Positions 1 through 5,789 of a stretch of DNA of 5,789 nucleotides are shown one piece after another. Origin of the DNA: Clostridiales bacterium (GTDB taxonomy: Bacteria; Bacillota; Clostridia; Lachnospirales; Lachnospiraceae); NCBI GenBank assembly GCA_020859965.1, contig JAJBVF010000233.1, positions 1 through 5,789 on the forward strand, in the 5' to 3' direction. The notes under the pieces were generated by a model. The model saw only the letters and a list, made by a program, of their open reading frames with translations, was not told the DNA's origin and did no database searches. Numbering within the stretch: position 1 is the stretch's first letter; every line of letters begins with the position of its first letter. The position numbers were made by a program, and so were the translations under genes.

Positions 1-254
1 ATATCCTCCTTCAAAAAACTGTTTTTACATTTATCATACTCAAAAACATCTATTTTTTTCAGAGTCGGAATTTTTTCAATCTCTTCCCGCAAGGCGTCCA
101 CATCCATTATCCCCTTTACGATCAGATCAATATCACTTGTCTCAGTCGCCGTACCAGTCGCGTAAGAACCAAACAAATATAAATGTTCCACATGAAAGCG
201 GCGGCAGATCTGCTCCGCCTGATTCAGGATTTCTTCGATTGACAGATTTGCCAT
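1..254 (-). CDS. Minimal nucleotidyltransferase (MNT-type, Pol beta superfamily), C-terminus outside window
   Basis: Translating the minus strand from the ATG at 254 gives 84 complete residues, open at the window edge. The protein starts MANLSIEEIL and carries the nucleotidyltransferase signature GSYATGTATETSDIDLIV at residues 29-46. This contains the Gly-Ser pair (29-30) and the two metal-binding aspartates (D41, D43). A third acidic residue, D69 in KKIDVFEYD, sits where the family has its last carboxylate. The start is fixed by an AGGAGG box at 263-268, eight bases before the ATG. A nearby ATG five bases upstream is out of frame and soon meets a stop. Proteins of this class are usually about 100 residues. 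They are often paired with a HEPN (HepT) partner as a toxin-antitoxin or AMPylation pair, or act as stand-alone transferases. No partner is visible; it could lie beyond position 1. The gene lies 46 bases after ispF on the same strand, so it is probably co-transcribed. The family is certain; the role is not. Confidence 0.9.
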   Translation of the reverse strand, partial: MANLSIEEILNQAEQICRRFHVEHLYLFGSYATGTATETSDIDLIVKGIMDVDALREEIEKIPTLKKIDVFEYDKCKNSFLKED

Positions 255-300
255 TTCATTTTCCTCCTGCTCTGATCTCTCATGCACCGCCAGGTATTCA

Positions 301-852
301 TCAGCTTCGACATTCACAGCCGCTGCATCCAACACACCCCTGTGCGCCACCCCGCATCCGGTCATCCGCAACCACATCCATCAGCGGCTGCAGCAGACAC
401 ACCGCCTGCGCGGAAATCCCCTCACCGCTTCCGGTGAACCCAAGTCCTTCCTCTGTAGTCGCTTTGACATTCACTCTTCCCGGCTCCAGGTTCAACGCAT
501 CCGCGATATTCTGCTTCATCTGAGCCATATAAGGCAGCAGCTTCGGGCGCTGTGCAATAATCGTCGCGTCAATATTCTCAATCACCATACACTGCTCTTC
601 GAGCAGCTCACCGACACGCTTCAGCAGCTCCACGCTGGAGATTCCGCGGTACTGTTCATCCGTATCCGGAAAATGCTTTCCAATATCTCCAAGAGCCGCT
701 GCTCCAAGCAATGCATCCATGACTGCGTGAAGCAGCACATCCGCATCCGAATGTCCAAGCAGTCCTTTTTCATACGGTATTTCCACGCCCCCGAGAATCA
801 GCTTCCGATCCTCTGTGAGACGGTGCACATCATATCCCATTCCAATTCGCAT
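301..852 (-). CDS. ispF: 2-C-methyl-D-erythritol 2,4-cyclodiphosphate synthase with unusual Cys-rich tail
   Basis: IspF converts CDP-methylerythritol 2-phosphate to the 2,4-cyclodiphosphate, releasing CMP, in the cytoplasmic MEP route to isoprenoid precursors. The family signature is complete. The zinc ligands are D8, H10 (GYDVHRL) and H42; the HSDADVLLHA block is at 34-43; GDIGKHFPDTD is at 55-65; and ATTEEGLGFTGSGEG is at 131-145, with the metal-binding glutamate at 135 as in E. coli numbering. The homotrimer fold normally ends near residue 155-160. This product runs to 183 residues. The extra tail (about 157-183) looks unlike the family and has cysteines at 173, 176, 179 and 181. A TGA in the +1 frame at 381-383 would end the protein after about 156 residues, so a frameshift near the end is possible. 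The start follows an AGGAGA box (857-862) that overlaps the yitT stop codon, leaving 8 bases between the genes and suggesting translational coupling. No ispD lies beside it. Confidence 0.97.
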   Translation of the reverse strand: MRIGMGYDVHRLTEDRKLILGGVEIPYEKGLLGHSDADVLLHAVMDALLGAAALGDIGKHFPDTDEQYRGISSVELLKRVGELLEEQCMVIENIDATIIAQRPKLLPYMAQMKQNIADALNLEPGRVNVKATTEEGLGFTGSGEGISAQAVCLLQPLMDVVADDRMRGGAQGCVGCSGCECRS

Positions 853-860
853 AATGTCTC

Positions 861-1721
861 CTATTCTTCGGGCTTGTGATAAAAGCGTCCCGACAACTGT
901 TCCGTACGAACCGCATTGATAAACGCATGCGGATCCACCTTTTTGACCGCGGCGATCACCCGCTTGCTCTCCGCACTGGAAACCACCGAATATACAAGAT
1001 TCCGCTCCTGACTGTCATAAGAGCCTAGGCCGTCAAGGATCGTCGCACCATGGTTGCTGATCTCATTGATTGTCTGGCAGACCTGCATTGGATGATTGGT
1101 CACAATAAACAGCGTCTGGCGCTGATATTTTTTATAAAGCATATGCAGCATCTGCGTCGAAGCAAATTGATAAATGATCGAATACAAAGCCCGATCCCAG
1201 CCAAAGAGCAGACCGGCTACAGCCAGAATGACCGCATTCAGCCCCAGGATCAGATTAAAAGAATCCACGCCATTTTTTTCAGACAGATAAATAGAGATAA
1301 AATCCGTTCCGCCCGTCGTGGCGCCCATCCGAAGGACAAGACTCATGCCAAAGCCATTGATCATTCCTCCAAAAATGCTGATCAAAAGGGTATCATAGGT
1401 GATCGCAACACTTGGGAGCAGGTCAGTGAGCGTACTCGTCAGTACGATCATCAGGCAGGAATACAGTGTAAACTTTTTCCCGATGAAGCGAAAGCCGATA
1501 TACACAGGTATCGCGTTCAGAAGCAGGTTCACCAGAGTATAAGGCACTTCCACATCAAAATACAGCAGACAAACTCTCTGTATCAGAATCGTCAGTCCCG
1601 TTGCCCCGCCCGGAAAAAGATCTCCGGTCCGGACAAAAATTTTGATATTGGCAGCCATAATAATAGCCGCTAAGCAGATCACAACAATCCGCGGTATATC
1701 CTTTTTCCACTCAAATTTCAT
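861..1721 (-). CDS. YitT family integral membrane protein (DUF161 + DUF2179)
   Basis: This is a 286-residue polytopic membrane protein. Hydrophobic segments lie at roughly 11-30, 62-80, 85-103, 108-130 and 155-173. YitT-family sequence blocks include GDLFPGGATG (33-42), a glycine-rich IFGGMINGFGMSL (116-128) and GATTGGTDF (133-141). Residues about 200-280 form a soluble DUF2179 domain, with FIVTNHP at its start and AFINAVRTEQLSGRF at its end. The length matches full-size YitT proteins of Firmicutes. Members are often annotated as putative transporters, but the substrate is unknown and I do not assign one. The start is supported by a strong GGAGGA box at 1730-1735, eight bases before the ATG. 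It is the first gene of a unit that continues into ispF and the nucleotidyltransferase. The unit is separated from the upstream sugar genes by a strong terminator and has its own candidate promoter. Confidence 0.93.
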   Translation of the reverse strand: MKFEWKKDIPRIVVICLAAIIMAANIKIFVRTGDLFPGGATGLTILIQRVCLLYFDVEVPYTLVNLLLNAIPVYIGFRFIGKKFTLYSCLMIVLTSTLTDLLPSVAITYDTLLISIFGGMINGFGMSLVLRMGATTGGTDFISIYLSEKNGVDSFNLILGLNAVILAVAGLLFGWDRALYSIIYQFASTQMLHMLYKKYQRQTLFIVTNHPMQVCQTINEISNHGATILDGLGSYDSQERNLVYSVVSSAESKRVIAAVKKVDPHAFINAVRTEQLSGRFYHKPEE

Positions 1722-1762
1722 GAAACATCTCCTCCGTAAAAGTACTCCGATCGTATCACATG

Positions 1763-1791
1763 ATAATATCTACAACCAAAAAGCCTGTTAA
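1763..1791 (-). promoter_or_regulatory. Candidate sigma-A promoter for yitT-ispF
   Basis: On the minus strand, TTAACA (1786-1791) and TATTAT (1763-1768) each match the -35/-10 consensus at five of six positions and are exactly 17 bases apart. Transcription would start near 1756, leaving a leader of about 35 bases before the yitT ATG. The -35 lies inside a perfect 10-base palindrome CTGTTAACAG (1785-1794), which might be a protein site or chance. This is sequence match only; no start site is known. Confidence 0.55.
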
Positions 1792-1816
1792 CAGAACGCA
1801 CAATCATCTGAATCGC

Positions 1817-1846
1817 ATTGTAACATACTCTCCTCCTGCAAAGCAA
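1817..1846 (-). promoter_or_regulatory. Second, upstream candidate promoter for yitT
   Basis: On the minus strand, TTGCTT (1841-1846) is followed after 18 bases by TACAAT (1817-1822), which is preceded by TG in the extended -10 position (TGTTACAAT). It would give a leader of about 90 bases. An AGGAGGAG stretch lies in the spacer but serves no open frame I believe in. The match is weaker than that of the downstream promoter; the two could act in tandem. Confidence 0.35.
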
Positions 1847-1885
1847 CCGTCTGTTTTCACTTCCTTTCCCGGCCGTGTGTATCAT

Positions 1886-1927
1886 AAAAAAGGAAACAGA
1901 GACGGCTTCTGCTCCATCTCTGTTCCC
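1886..1927 (-). terminator. Strong intrinsic terminator after the GH127 gene
   Basis: In the minus-strand RNA, 14 bases (1914-1927) pair without interruption with 1892-1905, allowing two G-U pairs, around an eight-base loop (1906-1913). Six U residues (1886-1891) follow at once. The hairpin starts 28 bases after the GH127 stop codon. It ends the sugar-utilisation unit and insulates yitT. The hairpin is symmetrical, but on the plus strand no T-run follows directly, so it reads as minus-strand only. Confidence 0.92.
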
Positions 1928-1954
1928 GGATAAAATCAATTTTTCTTCAATTGT

Positions 1955-3907
1955 TCAGTCCCGTTTTTCACGCATCCACACGACCATCTCGCCTTTGCCG
2001 CGATTATTCCACTCGCAATAGGGAATCGCCGTGAAGGTGTCTTCTATGTAGACCGGCGCATTTTTGCCATACAGACAGTCATCTGCCTGTCTGTAATCAA
2101 TCCGTTCTCCTTTGAATCTGGCGCACAGGGTTCCGTTCAATATGGATGCTTCATATTCTTCCGTCACCGGAGTGTCTGCCGATACCGCAATAGATTTCAG
2201 ATAGGAGCCATTGTCCGCCTCTTCCAGACAGTAAACCTGCGGTCCTTTCATCAATGCAATTTTCCCAAGATTTTCATGCACCCTGGGATTGCAGTACACA
2301 AATCGGAAAGGCACCCCTATGGAAACTGTAATCCGGTCTCCCATCGTCCAGTTTTGCTTCAGATACAGATAGCCCTGCTTTTGCTTTCCTTCTGCCTCTT
2401 TGCCGTTTACCCGTACTGAAAATCCTTCCGCATAGTCAGGCATGCGAATAGCCAGAGTAACTTCCGTTCCACTGGCAGAAAGCACCTCATACAGAAGTTC
2501 TCCGGAACGCGGGTAATCCGCGGTCAGCCGAAGCCTTACCTTTTGTTTGCCCAGCGAAGCCGTCAGCTCGCTGCTGATAAACAGGCTGGAATACAAAGTA
2601 TTCTCCTTTTCATCCACAGCATAGATATAATTGCTGATGGAAGCGAGCGTCCTTGCGATATTGGGCGGGCAGCAGGCCACGCCAAACCATTCCTGGCGAG
2701 TCGTTTTCACATGGTTCATTGCCGGATTGTGTTCCGCGACCTGCGGTACTACTTCCAGCGGATTCACATAAAAAAAATGCCGTCCGTCCAGAGCGATCCC
2801 GGACAAGAGCGTATTATACAATGCGCGCTCCACCACATCCATATACTTTGCATCTCTGGTAATCTGGAACATGCGGTTGGAAAACATAGCCAGTCCGATC
2901 GTCGCACAGGATTCCGAATAATTTGTGTCATTCGGAAGATCATAATCGCTGGTAAACCGCTCGCCAAAGGACGCGGAGCCGATGCATCCCGTAATATACA
3001 TCCGCTTCTGTGTAATATTTTTCCAGAGTTCGTCACATTGCTCCAGCAATCTCTGATCCTGATATTCACCCGCCAGATCCGCCATGGCGCTGTACAGATA
3101 AACCGCCCGCACCGCATGCCCCTCGGCTGTCTTCTGCTCTTCGATCGGCTGGTGCGCCTGCATATAGTCCAGATCGAAATCGGCAAATTCCGGAAATATA
3201 TACTCTTTCTTCTGAACGCACTCCTCGCCTTCAAAGTAGCAGGGACGCTTTCCACGGTTTCTCACGAAATAATTTGCCAGCTCCAGGTATTTCTTTTCTC
3301 CCGTCGCCCGATACAGCCGGACAAGTGCCAGTTCAACCTCCGGATGCCCCGGATATCCGTGAATCTTTCCTTCCTCTTCTCCGAACACTTCCCACAGATA
3401 ATCCGCAAACCGGGAAACCACATCCAGAAATTTTCTTTTTCCGGTAGCTTCATAATAGGCGACCGCCGCCTCAATCATATGCCCTGCTGTATACAGCTCA
3501 TGCCCTTCCTGAAGATCAGACCACCTGGGCTTCCCTGTAATCGTATAATAGGTGTTCAGATAGCCGTCTTCACACTGCGCCCTTGCAATCAGGTCAATCG
3601 CCTCATCTGCCGTCTTTTCCAGTTCCGGATTTGGTTTTTTCGCCAGAGAATACGCTACCGCCTCCAGCCACTTTGCCACATCCGTATCCTGAAACACCAT
3701 TCCCTTATGCTCGCCTTCTTCTTCTCCGGCAGCAATCCGGAAATTTCGGATGCAATAGCTTTTCTCAGCACCTTCCACACGGTCATTGATCAGTTCCCAT
3801 TGAAAAGGCAGAATCACCTCATCCACCAGATGAATATATCTGTTCCAAAAGGAATCATTAATTCGTACCTGGTTCAGTTCAACACATGTCAGTCTGTCTT
3901 GATTCAT
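1955..3907 (-). CDS. Glycoside hydrolase family 127 (DUF1680), probable beta-L-arabinofuranosidase
   Basis: The product has 650 residues, close to the 658 of the characterised Bifidobacterium longum HypBA1. GH127 enzymes are retaining glycosidases that use a zinc-bound cysteine as nucleophile. The matching residues are all present: E316 in GERFT (acid/base, E322 in HypBA1), E332 and C334 in SESCA (E338, C340), and C412-C413 in ACCPPN (C417, C418). The offset is a constant five or six residues. An all-alpha barrel should span about 10-425, with beta-sandwich domains after it. No signal peptide is present, so it acts in the cytoplasm on imported sugar. HypBA1 cleaves beta-1,2-linked L-arabinofuranose disaccharide, but other DUF1680 enzymes act on different sugars such as those of rhamnogalacturonan II, so the substrate here is inferred. 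The ATG follows AAAGGGAA (3914-3921). The gene begins 20 bases after lacI, so the two form an operon, and a strong terminator follows. Confidence 0.94.
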   Translation of the reverse strand: MNQDRLTCVELNQVRINDSFWNRYIHLVDEVILPFQWELINDRVEGAEKSYCIRNFRIAAGEEEGEHKGMVFQDTDVAKWLEAVAYSLAKKPNPELEKTADEAIDLIARAQCEDGYLNTYYTITGKPRWSDLQEGHELYTAGHMIEAAVAYYEATGKRKFLDVVSRFADYLWEVFGEEEGKIHGYPGHPEVELALVRLYRATGEKKYLELANYFVRNRGKRPCYFEGEECVQKKEYIFPEFADFDLDYMQAHQPIEEQKTAEGHAVRAVYLYSAMADLAGEYQDQRLLEQCDELWKNITQKRMYITGCIGSASFGERFTSDYDLPNDTNYSESCATIGLAMFSNRMFQITRDAKYMDVVERALYNTLLSGIALDGRHFFYVNPLEVVPQVAEHNPAMNHVKTTRQEWFGVACCPPNIARTLASISNYIYAVDEKENTLYSSLFISSELTASLGKQKVRLRLTADYPRSGELLYEVLSASGTEVTLAIRMPDYAEGFSVRVNGKEAEGKQKQGYLYLKQNWTMGDRITVSIGVPFRFVYCNPRVHENLGKIALMKGPQVYCLEEADNGSYLKSIAVSADTPVTEEYEASILNGTLCARFKGERIDYRQADDCLYGKNAPVYIEDTFTAIPYCEWNNRGKGEMVVWMREKRD

Positions 3908-3927
3908 AAATGGTTCCCTTTCTTAAT

Positions 3928-4953
3928 TCAAACTCTGGCAATCGACGCCCCCTCAATAATTTTACAGGGAAGCGTAATACTCACGTCTCCATCATCGCCA
4001 TTTTCGATTTTGTCCAGTAAAATTTCCATCGCGCGATATCCCATATCATGCAGCGGCTGAGCCACTGTAGTAATCTTAGGCTGTACATAGCGCACAATAT
4101 CCGCATTGTCAAACCCGGAAACAGAAATATCCTCCGGCACGCGCAGTCCCAGCTCTCTGGCCGCATTTCTGACCGCCACTGCCATCATATCATTCATGGC
4201 AATAAAGGCCTTCGGATGATCCGGACGTTCCAGAACCTTCCGTGCAGCTTCAAGCGTCACATCATATTCCCAGTCACCGCAGATAATGTTTTCTTCTGAA
4301 AGCATAATATCCGCTTCCTTCAGCGCGCGTGTAATTCCGCGCATGCGCAGCGTCGCCGGCTCTGAATCAAGCCCACGGACGACAGCAAATTCCCGATGTC
4401 CCTTTTCCAGAAACCGTTCCGTGATCTGATACGCAGCCTTTTCATTACTGTATCGCACCGAAGATCCTTCGTTCAGAGTATAGCTGTAACAATATACAAT
4501 CGGTTTATCAATATCGTGAAGTACCTCATCAATCTCACGGTCATGCATGCCCACATAGAGAATACCGTCCACCTGCATGCGCGTCAGCACATCAACCGCC
4601 CGGTCTATGTCGCCCTGATATTTCGTAATGTCTTCAAACCGGGAACCGATCTTGCTCAGCAGCCGAAGATTGCTGAGGATCGTATGGTAGCCCTTTTCTT
4701 CTGCAAGCGCATTGATCCCATCTATAATATGCGCAACATGCCAGACGGTCACATCCTCTACCAGAACACCCACCAGAGATGTCCTGCTCTTTCTGAGGCT
4801 TTTCGCCAGAAGATTCGAGCGGTACCCGGTCTCCTGCACAATTTTTTCAATTTTCTGCTTTGTCTCTTCACTAACTCTGGCGCTCCCGTTTAATACGTAC
4901 GACACCGTCGCGGTCGACACACCTGCCAGTTCAGCGATCTCTTTTAATGTCAT
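3928..4953 (-). CDS. LacI-family transcriptional regulator
   Basis: The 341-residue protein has the full LacI/GalR layout. Residues 2-23 form the helix-turn-helix (TLKEIAELAGVSTATVSYVL, then NG). The hinge helix is near LLAKSLR (48-54). From about 59 onward lies the periplasmic-binding-protein-like effector domain, including AMNDMMAVA (252-260) and the family block VSGFDNADIVRYVQPKITTV (278-297). It should bind a palindromic operator as a dimer and release it, or sometimes bind it, on meeting a sugar. The ligand is probably a product or substrate of the neighbouring GH127 and ABC importer; this is inferred from position only. The start ATG follows a modest GGGTGAT box about five bases away. 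The other ATG at 4958-4960 is out of frame. Candidate promoter and inverted repeat sit just upstream, consistent with autoregulation. Confidence 0.95.
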   Translation of the reverse strand: MTLKEIAELAGVSTATVSYVLNGSARVSEETKQKIEKIVQETGYRSNLLAKSLRKSRTSLVGVLVEDVTVWHVAHIIDGINALAEEKGYHTILSNLRLLSKIGSRFEDITKYQGDIDRAVDVLTRMQVDGILYVGMHDREIDEVLHDIDKPIVYCYSYTLNEGSSVRYSNEKAAYQITERFLEKGHREFAVVRGLDSEPATLRMRGITRALKEADIMLSEENIICGDWEYDVTLEAARKVLERPDHPKAFIAMNDMMAVAVRNAARELGLRVPEDISVSGFDNADIVRYVQPKITTVAQPLHDMGYRAMEILLDKIENGDDGDVSITLPCKIIEGASIARV

Positions 4954-4970
4954 TTTTCATCACCCAGTTC

Positions 4971-4999
4971 ACACTAACATCCGGCAGATTTTCTGTCAA
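4971..4999 (-). promoter_or_regulatory. Candidate promoter for lacI-GH127
   Basis: On the minus strand a perfect TTGACA (4994-4999) is followed after 17 bases by TAGTGT (4971-4976), a poor -10 (three of six). It is helped by a TG in the extended -10 position (TGTTAGTGT). It lies about 20 bases before the lacI ATG, so the transcript would start only a dozen or so bases before the gene and the leader would be short. It follows directly after the hairpin terminator of the permease gene, which makes an independent start plausible. Confidence 0.4.
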
Positions 5000-5010
5000 T
5001 CAAAAAATCT
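4986..5010. repeat. Inverted repeat over the lacI -35 region, possible operator
   Basis: AGATTTT (4986-4992) and AAAATCT (5004-5010) are perfect 7-base inverted arms separated by 11 bases. The arms flank the TTGACA box. A smaller nested repeat, CAGATTTTCTG on the plus strand (4985-4995), lies at one end. Position over a -35 box fits a repressor site, but the repeat lacks the central CG typical of LacI-family operators and is AT-rich, so chance is possible. Confidence 0.25.
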
Positions 5011-5037
5011 ATAGTAAGCGACGTAAGTCGCTTTACT
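5002..5037 (-). terminator. Probable terminator (or attenuating hairpin) after the ABC permease gene
   Basis: In the minus-strand RNA the arms 5027-5037 and 5013-5022 pair (AGTAAAGCGAC with GTCGCTTACT, one bulged A) around a four-base loop. A run of six U (5002-5007) follows after five other bases. The U-run is set back from the stem, so termination may be partial. A second small hairpin, GCCTG/CAGGC (5042-5060), covers the permease stop codon. Together they suggest that lacI is separated from, or only weakly co-expressed with, the importer. The main repeat, with GTAAGCGAC half-sites, might also serve as an operator. Confidence 0.55.
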
Positions 5038-5049
5038 TTGCGCCTGTAA

Positions 5050-5789
5050 TTATTTCAGGCCCGTCGTCTTGATGCCCCCTACCAGGAACTGATTTCCAAA
5101 GAAATACAGCAGCATCGGCGGAATGATCATCAGCGTAGCGGCAGCCATGATCGACGGCCAGTTGATGACAAAAGCATTTCCGGATGTATACATATAACTG
5201 GTCATCAATGCGATCGTAAGCGTTCTCCACTTATCACTGTTGATGAAGAATACCGGCTGTGTCAGCTCATTCCACCAGTATACACAGGAAAGCACCGCGA
5301 TTGTCGCAAAGGTCGACTTTGACAGAGGAACCAGCACTTTCGTAAAGATCTGTATCCGGCTGCATCCGTCAATCGTCGCCGCCTCATCAAGCTCCTTCGG
5401 AATGGACCGGAAATACTGACGAAACAGGAATACATTGTACGGATAGGCAAAAAACGCCGGTACGATCATCGGAAGCAGAGAATCCAGCCAGCCGATTCTT
5501 GAAAACATGATATACTGCGGAATAATCAGCGCAATATTCGGAATCATCATCGTCCCGATAATAATCGAAAAGACCACATTTTTTCCGGTAAACTCCATCC
5601 TGGCAAGCGGATATGCGACCAGTGAAGAGGAAATCAGCGTCCCGATCGTAGTTCCAAGCATCAGGAGCACCGTGTTTCTCACATACAAAAGGATATTGGA
5701 GTTTGTAAAAATGTAGATATAATTCTCAAGTGTAAACTCCTTATGTATAATGCTGGAGGCGGGCGTAAATTCTGTCAGCGTCTTAAAAC
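5050..5789 (-). CDS. Carbohydrate ABC transporter permease (MalG/UgpE type), N-terminus outside window
   Basis: The frame is open to the window edge and gives 245 residues ending in TAA. A TTG at 5686-5688 could be taken as a start, but the frame continues upstream with family-like sequence (ENYIYIFTNSN), so the gene truly extends past 5789, probably by about 30-40 residues. Several membrane segments are visible. The EAA loop that docks on the ATPase is clear: DEAATIDGCSRIQIFTKVLV then PL, with EAA at fragment residues 135-137. The end, GNQFLVGGIKTTGLK, is typical of the second permease in sugar importers of the CUT1 group. It would sit in the cytoplasmic membrane with a partner permease and a solute-binding protein, expected upstream beyond the window. 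No ATPase gene is visible here; CUT1 systems of Firmicutes often share one encoded elsewhere. Proximity to GH127 suggests an arabinofuranose-type oligosaccharide as cargo. Confidence 0.95.
   Translation of the reverse strand, partial: FKTLTEFTPASSIIHKEFTLENYIYIFTNSNILLYVRNTVLLMLGTTIGTLISSSLVAYPLARMEFTGKNVVFSIIIGTMMIPNIALIIPQYIMFSRIGWLDSLLPMIVPAFFAYPYNVFLFRQYFRSIPKELDEAATIDGCSRIQIFTKVLVPLSKSTFATIAVLSCVYWWNELTQPVFFINSDKWRTLTIALMTSYMYTSGNAFVINWPSIMAAATLMIIPPMLLYFFGNQFLVGGIKTTGLK

Noticed and set aside
255..330. Longer nucleotidyltransferase starting at a GTG inside ispF
   Set aside because: The frame is open there, but the ATG at 254 has a well-placed AGGAGG and gives the usual short N-terminus before the GS motif.
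137..523. 128-codon plus-strand frame over the nucleotidyltransferase start and ispF end
   Set aside because: It is Pro/Ser/His-rich low-complexity translation, antisense to two supported genes.
1050..1673. 207-codon plus-strand frame opposite yitT
   Set aside because: Shadow of yitT; composition is heavily Gln/Arg/Lys/Ile with no domain, and the membrane protein on the other strand is well supported.
1838..1860. Possible catabolite-repression (cre) site near TGAAAACAGACGG
   Set aside because: It departs from the cre consensus at several conserved positions and is upstream of yitT rather than a sugar gene.
1718..1939. 73-codon minus-strand frame before yitT, with its TGA overlapping the yitT ATG
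   Set aside because: It begins inside the terminator hairpin and spans both candidate promoters. It shows no family features and no good ribosome binding site at its start. The ATGA overlap with yitT appears to be chance.
2543..4060. 505-codon open frame on the plus strand opposite GH127
   Set aside because: It lies fully antisense to a gene with a complete catalytic set and continues past its start. The product is rich in His/Ile/Arg with no recognisable domain, as expected from the codon bias of the real gene.
4396..4893. 165-codon plus-strand frame opposite lacI
   Set aside because: Antisense shadow of a clear LacI-family gene; no ribosome binding site or known motif.
5050..5688. TTG at 5688 as the start of the permease
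   Set aside because: The same frame continues upstream to the window edge with sequence typical of sugar permeases, and no ribosome binding site precedes the TTG.

Overview
The window looks like chromosomal DNA of a gut-type Firmicute, most likely a Lachnospiraceae/Clostridia relative. The reasons are strong AGGAGG-type ribosome binding sites, a DUF161/DUF2179 YitT membrane protein, a MEP-pathway ispF, and a glycan-utilisation block made of an ABC importer, a LacI regulator and a cytoplasmic glycosidase. This assignment is an inference from gene content, not from a marker gene. Every convincing gene lies on the minus strand, so transcription runs from high to low coordinates.

Sugar block (5789 down to 1955). 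The window opens inside the inner-membrane permease of a carbohydrate ABC importer (MalG/UgpE type, 5' end outside). After it come a 96-base gap with a hairpin terminator and a candidate promoter, then a LacI-family regulator. Only 20 bases later comes a GH127 (DUF1680) glycosidase with the full Zn/Cys catalytic set. The glycosidase has no signal peptide, so the simplest reading is import of a small arabinofuranose-type (or related) oligosaccharide, cytoplasmic cleavage by GH127, and control by the LacI protein. A very good intrinsic terminator closes this block at 1886-1927.

Housekeeping block (about 1850 down to 1). A separate unit begins with one or two candidate sigma-A promoters, followed by yitT, then ispF. 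The ispF ribosome binding site overlaps the yitT stop codon. Next is the beginning of a minimal MNT-type nucleotidyltransferase, which runs off the window. The IspF protein carries an unusual Cys-rich C-terminal tail beyond the usual family length.

I found no tRNA, rRNA, CRISPR array, insertion sequence or attachment site. Most of the window is ordinary metabolic DNA. The points worth a second look are the IspF tail, the nucleotidyltransferase next to ispF, the regulatory architecture in front of lacI, and the substrate of the GH127 system.
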